Below are positions 5,420 through 13,233 of a DNA stretch of 15,158 bases, one piece after another; within the stretch, counting starts at the first letter, position 1; each line of letters starts with the position of its first letter. The translations under genes and the position numbers were made by a program. The notes below the pieces were generated by a model. The model had not been told where the DNA came from. It did no database searches and worked only from the letters and a program-made list of their open reading frames with translations. The stretch is from contig CAJUGU010000101.1 of assembly GCA_910586105.1 (NCBI GenBank), positions 1-15,158 on the forward strand, in the 5' to 3' direction. This DNA comes from an uncultured Eubacteriales bacterium (GTDB lineage Bacteria; Bacillota; Clostridia; Oscillospirales; Butyricicoccaceae).

Positions 5420-6685
5420 TTAAATCTGCGCCAGCGCCTGATCAAGGTCGGCAATGATATCCTCGACGTTTTCCAGTCCGACCGACAGCCGCACCAGCCC
5501 CGGCTCGATCCCGGCGGCGGCGAGCTGTTCGTCGGTGAGCTGGCGGTGGGTCTCGCTCGCCGGATGCAGCACGCAGGTGCGGATATCCGCAACGTGTACC
5601 TCATTGGAAGCCAGCTTCAGGCTGTCCATGAACTGCATCGCAGCCTCGCGGCCCGCCTTGATATTGAGCGACAGTACGCCCGAGCAGCCCAGCGGCAGGT
5701 ATTTTTCCGCCAGCGCGTGGCAAGGGTCGTTTTCCAGACGGGGATAAATCACGCGGTCGATCCTGTCCGATCCAAGCAGATACCGCGCGACGGTCTCCGC
5801 GTTGCGGCAATACTGCGGCATCCGCACCGGCAGCGTTTCCAGCCCAAGGTTGAGCAGGAAGGCCGAATGCGCCGCCGGATAGCAGCCGAAATCACGCATC
5901 AGCTGCATCCGCGCCTTGATGATATACGCCATTTCGCCGAATTCGCGCGTATAAACCACCCCGTGATAGCTTTCGTCCGGCTCGGTAAAGTCGGGGAACC
6001 GCCCGCTCGCCGCCCAGTCGAACTTGCCGCCGTCAACGATCGCGCCGCCGCCCTGTACGGCATGGCCGTCCATATACTTCGTGGTGGAATGGATGACGAT
6101 ATCCGCGCCCCACTCGATCGGGCGGCACAGGATCGGCGTGGCGAAGGTGTTGTCAACGATCAGCGGCACGCCGTTGCGGTGGGCGATGCCCGCGAATTTT
6201 TCAATGTCAAACACGGTCAGCGCAGGGTTTGCAAGCGTTTCGCCGAACACGGCGCGGGTGTTGGGCTTGAACAGCTTTTCGATCTCCTCCGCCGGCACCG
6301 ATGCGTCCGCCCAAATGCACTCGATCCCGAGCTTTTTCAGCGTCACCGAAAACAGATTCACCGTGCCGCCGTAGATCGTGGTCGCGGCGATAAAGCTGTC
6401 GCCCGCCTTGCACAGGTTCAGGATGGAGAGCAGCGAAGCCGCCTGCCCGCTGCTGGTCAGCATCGCGCCGGCGCCGCCTTCCAGCGCGGCGATCTTCTTC
6501 TCGACCGCGTCGCAGGTCGGGTTCGCGAACCGGGAATACATACACTCCATCGGCATATCGAACAGCGCCGCGATATGCGCGGTCGAATCAAAGGTGTAGG
6601 TCGTCGACTGGACGATGGGCACCACGCGGGGTTCGCCGTTTTTCGGCGTGTAGCCCGCGTGCAGCGCCTGAGTCTCAATTTTCAT
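5420..6685 (-). CDS. metY: O-acetylhomoserine aminocarboxypropyltransferase / sulfhydrylase
   Basis: 421 aa, full length for the Cys/Met metabolism PLP-dependent family. It makes homocysteine (direct sulfhydrylation) from O-acetylhomoserine and sulfide in the cytoplasm. Seen in the sequence: the N-terminal ETQALHAGY and PIVQSTTYTF blocks (4-32), YSRFANPTCDAVEKKIAALEGG (50-71), the SSGQAA loop (78-83), the VDNTFATP block (177-184), and HSTTKYMDGHA (199-209) with K203 as the probable Schiff-base lysine. The start has AGGAGG seven bases upstream and its own promoter. MetY is favoured over cystathionine gamma-synthase/lyase by length and the NPT/FATP/HSTTKY context. No T-box or SAM riboswitch fits in the short leader, so control, if any, must act by other means. 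Confidence 0.92.
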   Translation of the reverse strand: MKIETQALHAGYTPKNGEPRVVPIVQSTTYTFDSTAHIAALFDMPMECMYSRFANPTCDAVEKKIAALEGGAGAMLTSSGQAASLLSILNLCKAGDSFIAATTIYGGTVNLFSVTLKKLGIECIWADASVPAEEIEKLFKPNTRAVFGETLANPALTVFDIEKFAGIAHRNGVPLIVDNTFATPILCRPIEWGADIVIHSTTKYMDGHAVQGGGAIVDGGKFDWAASGRFPDFTEPDESYHGVVYTREFGEMAYIIKARMQLMRDFGCYPAAHSAFLLNLGLETLPVRMPQYCRNAETVARYLLGSDRIDRVIYPRLENDPCHALAEKYLPLGCSGVLSLNIKAGREAAMQFMDSLKLASNEVHVADIRTCVLHPASETHRQLTDEQLAAAGIEPGLVRLSVGLENVEDIIADLDQALAQI

Positions 6686-6720
6686 GTTGCAGCCTCCTGT
6701 GGCATATATAAGATGGTTCC

Positions 6721-6749
6721 ATTATAGCACAGCGGCCGCCCGATTTGAA
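6721..6749 (-). promoter_or_regulatory. metY promoter with extended -10
   Basis: On the minus strand TTCAAA (6749-6744), 17 bases, then TATAAT (6726-6721) preceded by TGC, an extended -10. The leader to the metY ATG is only about 30 bases. Confidence 0.75.
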
Positions 6750-6779
6750 GCCCTGCCGCCGGATTTTGCCAACTTTTGC

Positions 6780-6817
6780 AAAACGCCCGTCAGCGGCGGC
6801 CTCCGGCCCCGGCGGGC
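6780..6817 (-). terminator. weak candidate terminator of the GNAT gene
   Basis: On the minus strand GCCCG (6817-6813) pairs with CGGGC (6789-6785) around a GC-rich foldable loop and is followed by GTTTT. The stem is short and the T-tract modest, so some read-through into metY is possible. Confidence 0.3.
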
Positions 6818-6838
6818 AGCTGCAGGGGAACTGCGCAG

Positions 6839-7276
6839 TCAAAGCGCCCGCCGCAGGTAGATCATATCCCGCAACCGTACGCCTTCCTCTACGATCGGAT
6901 GGTCGTAATGGTCGATGAAAAAATTTCGGACGCGGTGGGATTCCGTGAAACCGCACCGCTGATAAAACGTCAGGTTCCCCGGGGCTTCGCCGGTGCCCAC
7001 CAGCAGGGTGTGATAACGTCCCCGGTAACGCTCGCAGACAAACTCGACCATACGCCGCCCCAAGCCCTGCCGCTGGTACGGCGGGGCGACTGCAAGGTTT
7101 TTCAGTTCCAATACGCCGCCCTCGTCGGTCACGACGCAAAGCGCCTGCGCCGGGTCGCCGAGTACATACAATTCACCGCGCGGCAGATACCGCGCAATCA
7201 TGTCCTCCTGCTCGTCCGCGAGCAGCAGCAGGGGCATATACTGCTCCTTGCCCACAAAGATCTGCCGGATCTCCAT
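6839..7276 (-). CDS. GNAT family N-acetyltransferase
   Basis: 145 aa, a single GNAT fold. GNATs move acetyl from acetyl-CoA to an amine; the substrate cannot be told here. Motif A is clear: LELKNLAVAPPYQRQGLG (56-73), with the QRQGLG pyrophosphate-binding loop at 68-73, followed by the helix RRMVEFVCERY. Motif B follows as NLTFYQRCGFTES (101-113). The start at 7276 has GGGAGGGG eight bases upstream; longer in-frame readings up to 7354 run through the promoter region. Divergent from the EamA permease gene. Related GNATs are often annotated as small-molecule or ribosomal-protein acetyltransferases, but nothing in the sequence decides between these. Confidence 0.88.
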   Translation of the reverse strand: MEIRQIFVGKEQYMPLLLLADEQEDMIARYLPRGELYVLGDPAQALCVVTDEGGVLELKNLAVAPPYQRQGLGRRMVEFVCERYRGRYHTLLVGTGEAPGNLTFYQRCGFTESHRVRNFFIDHYDHPIVEEGVRLRDMIYLRRAL

Positions 7277-7301
7277 GGATGCATCCCCTCCCTTCCCTGT
7301 C

Positions 7302-7307
7302 ATTTTA
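7302..7307 (-). promoter_or_regulatory. candidate -10 (TAAAAT) of the GNAT gene
   Basis: TAAAAT on the minus strand stands 25 bases before the GNAT ATG. The matching -35 position (7325-7330) reads TCGCGA, a poor match that falls inside the inverted repeat at 7314-7331. Confidence 0.4.
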
Positions 7308-7313
7308 ACACGG

Positions 7314-7331
7314 ATCGCGCAAATTCGCGAT
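7314..7331. promoter_or_regulatory. candidate operator ATCGCG-N6-CGCGAT between divergent genes
   Basis: A perfect inverted repeat with 6-bp arms is centred between the GNAT -10 box and the EamA -35 box. Its placement would let one regulator control both divergent genes. No regulator is encoded next to it. Confidence 0.4.
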
Positions 7332-7338
7332 ACCCCTC

Positions 7339-7367
7339 TTGCAAATTGCCGCAAAATGTTGGATAAT
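7339..7367 (+). promoter_or_regulatory. promoter of the EamA permease gene
   Basis: TTGCAA (7339-7344), 17 bases, GATAAT (7362-7367). The predicted start near 7374 lies 24 bases before the TTG start codon, which rules out the upstream in-frame ATG at 7356 as a start for this transcript. Confidence 0.7.
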
Positions 7368-7397
7368 AAAAGGCGTTGTACTTTAGGAGGGATATCT

Positions 7398-8282
7398 TTG
7401 AAAAAATCAACGCTGCGGAGCAGCCTGCTCCTGTTATTGACCGCCGTGATCTGGGGCGTCGCCTTTGTCGCCCAGTCCGCCGGGATGGATCACGTCGGGC
7501 CGTTCACCTTCAACGCGGTGCGCTCGGTGATCGGCGGCTTTGTGCTGATCCCGTGCATCTGGTTTTTGAACCGCGGGAGGCCAAAGCAGCAAACGCAGTC
7601 CCGCCGCGATCTGGTGCTCGGCGGCGTACTGTGCGGCGTTTTCCTTGCCGTCGCCAGCTCGTTCCAACAGTTCGGCATCCAATATACCACGGTCGGAAAG
7701 GCCGGGTTCATCACCGCGCTTTATATCCTTCTGGTGCCGCTGCTGGGGATGCTGTTCGGGAAAAAAGCCGGATGGCGGGTGTGGCTCGCGGTCGCGATCG
7801 CAACCGGCGGCATGTACCTGCTGTGCGTCAAAGAAGGCTTTTCGGTCGCCTTCGGCGACCTGCTCGTGATGACGTGCGCGCTGCTGTTTGCGGTACATAT
7901 CCTGATCATTGACCACTTTTCCCCGCGCGTCGACGGCGTGAAAATGTCCTGTATCCAGTTCTTTACCTGCGGCGCGATCTGCGCGGTAGGCATGCTGCTG
8001 TTTGAACGGCCGTCGCCGGCGCAGATCCTTGCCGCGTGGCTACCCATCCTGTACGCGGGCGTGATGAGCTGCGGCGTCGCCTACACCTTGCAGATCGTCG
8101 GGCAGCGCGATACCGACCCGACTGTCGCCTCGCTGATCCTCAGTTTGGAGTCGGTCGTCTCCGTGCTCGCGGGATGGGCGTTGCTGCATCAGGCGCTTTC
8201 ACGGCGGGAGCTGTTCGGCTGCGCGCTGGTCTTTTGCGCGATCATATTGGCGCAGCTTCCCGGTAAAACGCCGGAGCAATGA
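7398..8282 (+). CDS. EamA/DMT family transporter (RhaT/YdcZ-like permease)
   Basis: 294 aa, the usual length for the drug/metabolite transporter superfamily, with two EamA repeats and about ten membrane helices: for example 9-27, 38-56, 72-89, 101-119, 128-144, 152-170, 184-202, 208-226, 242-260 and 271-287. Conserved family blocks include LLLLTAVIWGVAFVAQ near the N terminus, TALYILLVPLLG (106-117), LILSLESVVSVLAGW (246-260) and LSRRELFGCALVFCAIILAQ (267-286). Substrate unknown; relatives export amino acids or metabolites. The TTG start at 7398 is chosen for AGGAGGG six bases upstream and because the mapped promoter lies between it and the next in-frame ATG at 7356. The methyltransferase gene follows in the same direction after 95 bases. 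Confidence 0.9.
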   Translation: MKKSTLRSSLLLLLTAVIWGVAFVAQSAGMDHVGPFTFNAVRSVIGGFVLIPCIWFLNRGRPKQQTQSRRDLVLGGVLCGVFLAVASSFQQFGIQYTTVGKAGFITALYILLVPLLGMLFGKKAGWRVWLAVAIATGGMYLLCVKEGFSVAFGDLLVMTCALLFAVHILIIDHFSPRVDGVKMSCIQFFTCGAICAVGMLLFERPSPAQILAAWLPILYAGVMSCGVAYTLQIVGQRDTDPTVASLILSLESVVSVLAGWALLHQALSRRELFGCALVFCAIILAQLPGKTPEQ

Positions 8283-8377
8283 ACCGTTGACGATTTGTGA
8301 ATGCACGCCGTAAACGGACGCCTTCCGGAACGGGCGGCATCCGCCAGCGGCGCGGCAAAACAAAGGAGGGCTTTTCC

Positions 8378-9118
8378 ATGAATACGATCGATCGCGCGAT
8401 CTATGATGACGACGGCTTCTTTGAAGCCTATCAGGCGATGCCCCGCAGCCGGGAAGGCTTGTCCGCCGCCGGGGAATGGCGCCAGCTTCAGCCGCTATTC
8501 CCCGGCCTCGCCGGGAAAACCGTCCTGGATCTGGGCTGCGGATATGGCTGGCACTGCATGTATGCCGTCCAGCAGGGCGCGGCGTCCGTGTTGGGGCTGG
8601 ACGCCAGCGAAAAAATGCTCCGCGTGGCGGAGGAACGCAGCTCCGACCCGCGGATCGCCTATCTGGCGTGCCGCGTCGAGGATTTTGGCTACCCCGCAGA
8701 GCGGTATGACCTCGTGGTCTCCAATCTGGCGCTGCACTATGTTGAGGACTTGGAAGCGGTCTATCAGAACGTTTTCCGGACGTTGAAGCCGGGCGGCTGC
8801 TTCCTGTTCAACATCGAGCACCCCGTCTTTACCGCAGGCGTGCGGGAAGATTGGATCTATGACGGCGACGGCAGGCCGCTGTACTGGCCGGTCGACGGCT
8901 ACTATTCCCCCGGCGGACGGGAGACCTGTTTTCTGGGGCATACCGTGCGCAAGCAGCATCACACGCTGACACAGATCCTGAACCCGCTGCCCCGCCTCGG
9001 GTTCCGGCTCGATGCGGTCGAGGAAGCCGTCCCGCCTGCGCACCTGATGCACCTGCCCGGTATGGCCGACGAACTGCGGCGGCCCATGATGCTGCTGGTC
9101 CGGGCGTTCAAGCCCTGA
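8378..9118 (+). CDS. class I SAM-dependent methyltransferase
   Basis: 246 aa with a Methyltransf_11/25-type Rossmann fold. Motif I VLDLGCGYGWHCMYA (49-63) binds SAM, the acidic end of strand beta-2 is LGLDASEKM (72-80), motif IV YDLVVSNLALHYVED (110-124), and the post-motif LKPGGCFLFNIEHPVF (136-151). The C-terminal part has a WIYDGDG/YWPVDGYY segment often seen in small-molecule methyltransferases of gut Firmicutes. Substrate unknown. The start has AAAGGAGGG seven bases upstream. No convincing promoter is found in the 95-base gap, so it is probably co-transcribed with the EamA gene. A strong terminator follows. Confidence 0.9.
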   Translation: MNTIDRAIYDDDGFFEAYQAMPRSREGLSAAGEWRQLQPLFPGLAGKTVLDLGCGYGWHCMYAVQQGAASVLGLDASEKMLRVAEERSSDPRIAYLACRVEDFGYPAERYDLVVSNLALHYVEDLEAVYQNVFRTLKPGGCFLFNIEHPVFTAGVREDWIYDGDGRPLYWPVDGYYSPGGRETCFLGHTVRKQHHTLTQILNPLPRLGFRLDAVEEAVPPAHLMHLPGMADELRRPMMLLVRAFKP

Positions 9119-9148
9119 CGCCCCCGCCGTCAATACGCTGCAAACGGG

Positions 9149-9186
9149 AAATCCCCATCCGGCACTTTGCCGGATGGGGATTTCTT
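9149..9186. terminator. terminator between the methyltransferase and the SLH-protein gene, probably bidirectional
   Basis: A perfect 16-bp stem, AAATCCCCATCCGGCA (9149-9164) and TGCCGGATGGGGATTT (9168-9183), has a 3-base loop. It is flanked by T-rich sequence on the + strand (TTTCTT). The convergent genes end 31 bases to its left and 36 to its right. Confidence 0.85.
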
Positions 9187-9218
9187 ATCCACAGCTTGAA
9201 GGCCAACGGGCTCCGTTT

Positions 9219-11696
9219 TTACTCCGTGCTTCCGTCCTCCTCCGCCGGGTCAAACAACGATTCCGGTGCGAATTCGATCCCGTCCTGCCCCGGCAGATAG
9301 GAGCCGTCCGGCGCGAAAATGTCCGGATCCAGATTTTCCGGGGAATCGGGCAACAGGTCGTCGTCCGACGGCAGGCCGGTGTCCGAAATCTGGTCATGGA
9401 ATTCGTTCGAGGGATCGGGCTGCGTCTCCGGCGGCGTTTCAGTCACGCCGCCCCCTTGCAGCGCCGAGAAGCGCATCAGGATCGAAGCGCACTGCGCGCG
9501 GGTTGCCGTCCCTGCGGGCGAAAGCACCTGCGAGGTGGTCGAAGTGCTGCCGAGGATATCCGCCTGCACCGCCCAGCGCATCGATTCTTCTGCCCAGCCG
9601 GAGACCTTCGACGCGTCGGAATAGCCGCTCAGGTTCGCGAGCGAACCGGTCGAAATGCCCTTGAACTGCGCGTAACGGTAGAGCATCGAAGCGAGCTGTT
9701 CGCGGGTCAGCGATCCGTTGCCGCCGAAGGAGCCGTCATTGTAACCGCTGACGACGCCATTCCGGTTCGCCCAAATGACCGCGTCGGTATACCACGCGCC
9801 GCTCGGGACATCCGAGAAGACGTCCGAGTAGGAAACGGCGGGCGAGCCTTCCAGACGGTAGAGCACCGCCGCGAACATCGCGCGGGTCAGCTTGCCGTTC
9901 GGCTCGAAGCGGGTTGCCGTCGAACCGGCCATCAAATTGTGGTCAAAGCAGTATTTCACGGCTTCATAGAACCAGTCGGCGTTCTTCACGTCGGTAAAGT
10001 TCATGCCGACGGTCACGTCAATCCACTTCACCGTATTCTGATAGGCGACCGTCAGCTTGCCCGCCCCCGACTGGCTGCCAGCCGTGAACAGGCCATTCTG
10101 GTCGACCGAGCCGATATCACCGGTGGCCTTCCATTCCAGCAGCTGGTCGGCCGAGGCCATCCGCATCCCCAGATGGTACAGCCACGCGTCCAGCTCGACG
10201 GTGTCGCCGGGGTCGAGCGCGAGCGACGATACCGTCGAATCGCCCCGTTTCAGGACGATCGAACTGACGTCGTCGGTCACGCAGATCTGCGTCTGGCCGG
10301 TCACGCCGCCGATATCCGCGGACAGTGTGACCGTCCCCGCCGTCGGGTAGGAATAGAACACATGGTTCATCGGGTCGACGTCGCCCGCGCTCGCAGTGTA
10401 AACGGCTTCCCCGCCCGGCAGCGCCGCCGGTTCATAGGCGCTGTCGGCGGCTCGGATGCTGAAACCGGTCTGCGCCCCGGGCAATACATAATAGTTGTTG
10501 GGTTCAATGTAGAGATGGGCGGGCACGCCGTCGGCGGCTGCGTGCGAGACCAAAAAGATGTAGTTCGCGCACCGGCGCTCCGACCCGCCCGAAGGGGTCG
10601 AGATCGTCTTGATCCCGCTGATGCCCGGCTGACGCATCGACATGACCGACGAGCCGCCGCCATCCAGGCAAATGACCTCGGTGCAGCCAAGCGCCTGCAT
10701 CTCGACGCCCAGCTCGCGGGCGGTCAGCCCGGCGCTGCCGCCGCTGCTGTCATTCTGATAAAGTACGACCGTGCCGTCCGCCTTCACGCCGACGGCGGTG
10801 CGCGCGGTATGGCTCGTCGCGCCGTCGATGCCGTCGGGCGTCACCGCGCCGCCGCGCACAAGGCTCTTGCCGCCGACCGCGTACACGACGTCCGACCAGC
10901 CCGGCGAGGACGCCGTAACGCTCAACGTCACCTCTTCGCCCGGTTGGAAATCGACCCAGGTCGCGGTCGACTTGTCCTGCATGGTCATGACCATCTGGTT
11001 CGCGCCGATCGGGGTCGCGCCGCTGGTCTCCTCATTCGAGACCACGCGCAGGCGTACCGTGCCGCCGACCCGTACCGGCGTATCCTCGAGCCGTTCCAGA
11101 ACGATCGTCTTGCCCGCCTGCGTCGTGTGCGACGTGCTGTCGTAGTTGTGGTCGAGCAGGTAAATGCCTGCCGCCGTGCGGGTCTTGTTAAAATAGCTGA
11201 CCGTCGCCGTGCCGCTCTCGCCGGTCACGCGGATCCCCATCGTCGGCTGGCCGGTGATCGCCGCGCCGTTCGAGGTGAACCCGACCGCATACTGCCACGC
11301 GTCCGAGCTGATCAGCTCGCCGTTATCGATGACCAGCCCGATCGGGACGGCGGTGCTCATGACGAAAAAATCCGCGTTGATGCCCGCAATGACATGATGC
11401 CCCTGCTGCTCCAGATAGTTCGCGGCGGAGGTGATCGTCGCGCCGCTGCCATAGAGCTTGTCCGAGGCATAAACGATCATTGGGGTGATCGTGCTGTTGG
11501 GGGTATAAGAAATGTAGTTGCTTTTCTGCGTGCCCGCGTTGTTCTTGCCCTCGATGCGGGTGTAGCTTGTGCCCTGCCCAATCGCATAGCCATATTGAAA
11601 GGCGTTGGTGAAGGCCGTTGCGCCTGCGCTTGTTGCGAGGCAGGATACCGCCAGGGCTGACGCGAGCAGCTTTTTTGCTGTGCGGGGGAAATTCAT
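9219..11696 (-). CDS. secreted phosphodiester glycosidase (NAGPA) domain protein with three SLH repeats
   Basis: 825 aa surface protein. A signal peptide (about 1-27, ending SAGATA) leads into a NAGPA-like domain (about 35-385), with GINADFF (105-111), RTAVGVKADGTVVLY (299-313) and ALGCTEVICLDGGGSSVM (335-352). The family includes human GlcNAc-1-phosphodiester alpha-N-acetylglucosaminidase and bacterial exopolysaccharide-acting relatives. A beta-rich, Ig-like region (about 390-563) follows, then three SLH repeats at about 566-612, 625-676 and 690-742, each with a late TRA/TRE motif (604-606, 664-666, 732-734). SLH triplets bind pyruvylated secondary cell wall polymer. The tail (750-825) is rich in Asp/Glu/Pro and unusual in lying after the SLH block. 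The start has AAGGA about ten bases upstream and the gene has its own promoter. Natural substrate unknown, perhaps a wall glycopolymer phosphodiester. Confidence 0.88.
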   Translation of the reverse strand: MNFPRTAKKLLASALAVSCLATSAGATAFTNAFQYGYAIGQGTSYTRIEGKNNAGTQKSNYISYTPNSTITPMIVYASDKLYGSGATITSAANYLEQQGHHVIAGINADFFVMSTAVPIGLVIDNGELISSDAWQYAVGFTSNGAAITGQPTMGIRVTGESGTATVSYFNKTRTAAGIYLLDHNYDSTSHTTQAGKTIVLERLEDTPVRVGGTVRLRVVSNEETSGATPIGANQMVMTMQDKSTATWVDFQPGEEVTLSVTASSPGWSDVVYAVGGKSLVRGGAVTPDGIDGATSHTARTAVGVKADGTVVLYQNDSSGGSAGLTARELGVEMQALGCTEVICLDGGGSSVMSMRQPGISGIKTISTPSGGSERRCANYIFLVSHAAADGVPAHLYIEPNNYYVLPGAQTGFSIRAADSAYEPAALPGGEAVYTASAGDVDPMNHVFYSYPTAGTVTLSADIGGVTGQTQICVTDDVSSIVLKRGDSTVSSLALDPGDTVELDAWLYHLGMRMASADQLLEWKATGDIGSVDQNGLFTAGSQSGAGKLTVAYQNTVKWIDVTVGMNFTDVKNADWFYEAVKYCFDHNLMAGSTATRFEPNGKLTRAMFAAVLYRLEGSPAVSYSDVFSDVPSGAWYTDAVIWANRNGVVSGYNDGSFGGNGSLTREQLASMLYRYAQFKGISTGSLANLSGYSDASKVSGWAEESMRWAVQADILGSTSTTSQVLSPAGTATRAQCASILMRFSALQGGGVTETPPETQPDPSNEFHDQISDTGLPSDDDLLPDSPENLDPDIFAPDGSYLPGQDGIEFAPESLFDPAEEDGSTE

Positions 11697-11714
11697 CGTT
11701 CACGCTTCCTTACG

Positions 11715-11742
11715 TTCGGTGGCGGGCGGCTGGCCCGCCGAA
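11715..11742 (-). promoter_or_regulatory. second hairpin in the SLH-gene leader
   Basis: TTCGG/CCGAA (11715-11719, 11738-11742) encloses CGGGC/GCCCG (11723-11727, 11733-11737). It lies about 20 bases upstream of the ATG, next to the ribosome binding region, and could affect translation. Confidence 0.35.
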
Positions 11743-11762
11743 GGTTGGTTCCTGTGCTTCGC

Positions 11763-11787
11763 GCACGGCTCCGGACCGGCGCCGTGC
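11763..11787 (-). promoter_or_regulatory. 5'-terminal hairpin of the SLH-gene transcript
   Basis: The stem GCACGGC/GCCGTGC (11763-11769, 11781-11787) has further CCGG pairing inside. The predicted transcription start on the minus strand falls at its outer base. On the + strand the same stem is followed by CTTTTTATT and would look like a terminator, but no + strand gene precedes it. Confidence 0.4.
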
Positions 11788-11793
11788 CTTTTT

Positions 11794-11822
11794 ATTATAC
11801 AGGATTCGTCCCGATTATACAA
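11794..11822 (-). promoter_or_regulatory. promoter of the SLH-protein gene
   Basis: On the minus strand TTGTAT (11822-11817), 17 bases, TATAAT (11799-11794). A second TATAAT (11819-11814) overlaps the -35 box and could be an alternative -10. The predicted leader is about 90 bases. Confidence 0.65.
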
Positions 11823-11859
11823 GCACGAATTCCACGCTTTCTACCGTTTCCCTTCCTGC

Positions 11860-11899
11860 AAAACAATATGCGCCGCGCAGGTCGGGCCTGCACGGCGCA
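11860..11899 (-). terminator. terminator of the dnaG-rpoD operon
   Basis: A 13-bp stem with one G-U wobble pairs 11869-11881 with 11887-11899 around a 5-base loop. On the minus strand it is followed by TATTGTTTTG. It lies 80 bases after the rpoD stop codon. Confidence 0.8.
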
Positions 11900-11979
11900 C
11901 GGCGTTTTCCGGAAACTGCCGCCCTCGCCTTCCGGATATCCTGACGTTCCGTTTCGGCTCCCATACCGACAGTCCCCTC

Positions 11980-13233
11980 TTAATTCAGGAAATCCTTGAG
12001 CTTCTTCGAGCGCGACGGGTGGCGCAGCTTACGCAGCGCTTTTGCCTCGATCTGACGGATACGTTCGCGCGTGACGTTGAATTCCTTGCCGACCTCCTCA
12101 AGCGTCCGGGTGTGGCCATCTTCGATACCGAAGCGCAGGCGGAGCACCTTTTCCTCGCGCGGGGTCAGCGTTTTCAGCACCTCGACCAGCTGCTCCTTCA
12201 GCAGCATGAACGACGCGGCTTCCGCCGGTTCGGGCGCGTCGTCGTCGGGGATGAAGTCGCCCAGATGGCTGTCCTCCTCCTCGCCGATCGGGGTCTCGAG
12301 CGAAACCGGCTCCTGCGCGATCTTCAGGATATCGCGCACGCGGTCGACCGGCATATCCATTTCCGCCGCGATCTCCTCGGGGCTGGGGTCGTGCCCCAGT
12401 TCCTGGAGCAGTTGGCGGGAAACGCGGATCACCTTGTTGATCGTCTCCACCATATGCACCGGAATGCGGATGGTGCGCGCCTGATCGGCGATTGCGCGGG
12501 TGATTGCCTGCCGAATCCACCAGGTCGCGTAGGTCGAGAATTTGAAGCCCTTGCTGGAATCGAATTTTTCGACCGCCTTGATCAGCCCGAGGTTGCCTTC
12601 CTGGATCAGGTCGAGGAACAGCATCCCGCGGCCGACATAGCGCTTCGCGATCGATACCACAAGGCGCAGGTTGGCCTCTGCGAGGCGCTTTTTCGCCCGG
12701 TCGCCGGTCTTGATCGCCTTGCGGTACGCCTTTTCCTCCTCCTCGGTCATCGGGTTTTCGATGCCCTGTTCGCGGTCGCTTTCCAGCTTGTGGATCGCTT
12801 CGATCGCTTCCGCGCCCGCCGTCATCTGCTCGGCGAGCTTGAGTTCTTCTTCGGGGGAAAGCAGGTCAACCTTGCCGATCTCCTTGAGGTACATGCGCAC
12901 CGGGTCGTCAATCGCGAAGCCTTCCGCCAGCGCCGAGGTGTCGACCAGTTCTTCCTCCGGCACTTCCTCGACCTCGGCGGCTTCAAAGTCGTCGTCCTCC
13001 GAGATCACAGGCGCGAGCACGTCTGCGCCCTCGATCTCGATACCCATGTTTTCGATGGTCTCGTACAGCTTGTCGATGTCTTCGCTTTCAAGCTCCATTG
13101 ATTGCAGGGCGTCCGCGATCTCCTTCAGCGACAGCTTGCCGTTTTTCTTACCGGTCGCGAGCAGGTCGCGAAGAATCTGCTGCTGTTCCTGCACGCTCAG
13201 CGGCTGCTGCGGTTGTTGTTGTGTTGTGCTCAT
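11980..13233 (-). CDS. rpoD: primary sigma factor RpoD/SigA
   Basis: 417 aa group 1 sigma-70. It directs RNA polymerase to housekeeping promoters of the TTGACA/TATAAT type seen across this window. Domains: region 1.1-like helical part (about 16-68) and an acidic linker (78-98); region 1.2 DDPVRMYLKEIGKVDLLSPEEE (109-130); region 2 (about 180-252) with NLRLVVSIAKRYVGRGMLFLDLIQEGNLGL and the -10-binding aromatic run STYATWWIRQAI (233-244). Region 3 is TIRIPVHMVETINK onward, and region 4 is LTPREEKVLRLRFG with the helix-turn-helix TLEEVGKEFNVTRERIRQIE (377-396). A roughly 35-residue charged insert (about 142-178) separates regions 1.2 and 2. The start has GGGAGG nine bases upstream, inside the end of dnaG, and the ATG overlaps the dnaG stop (ATGA). 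Confidence 0.97.
   Translation of the reverse strand: MSTTQQQPQQPLSVQEQQQILRDLLATGKKNGKLSLKEIADALQSMELESEDIDKLYETIENMGIEIEGADVLAPVISEDDDFEAAEVEEVPEEELVDTSALAEGFAIDDPVRMYLKEIGKVDLLSPEEELKLAEQMTAGAEAIEAIHKLESDREQGIENPMTEEEEKAYRKAIKTGDRAKKRLAEANLRLVVSIAKRYVGRGMLFLDLIQEGNLGLIKAVEKFDSSKGFKFSTYATWWIRQAITRAIADQARTIRIPVHMVETINKVIRVSRQLLQELGHDPSPEEIAAEMDMPVDRVRDILKIAQEPVSLETPIGEEEDSHLGDFIPDDDAPEPAEAASFMLLKEQLVEVLKTLTPREEKVLRLRFGIEDGHTRTLEEVGKEFNVTRERIRQIEAKALRKLRHPSRSKKLKDFLN

Noticed and set aside
5180..6727. 515-codon open frame on the + strand
   Set aside because: It is antisense to metY, which shows all family motifs; the + strand product is low-complexity and unrecognised.
6686..6838. SAM or T-box riboswitch controlling metY
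   Set aside because: The promoter at 6721-6749 leaves a leader of only about 30 bases, too short for any known riboswitch.
9174..11660. 828-codon open frame on the + strand
   Set aside because: It is antisense to the SLH/NAGPA gene, is extremely Arg/Ala-rich, has no recognisable motif and reflects high GC in the true gene's third codon positions.
11605..13101. 498-codon open frame on the + strand
   Set aside because: It overlaps rpoD and its terminator in antisense and has no family signature.
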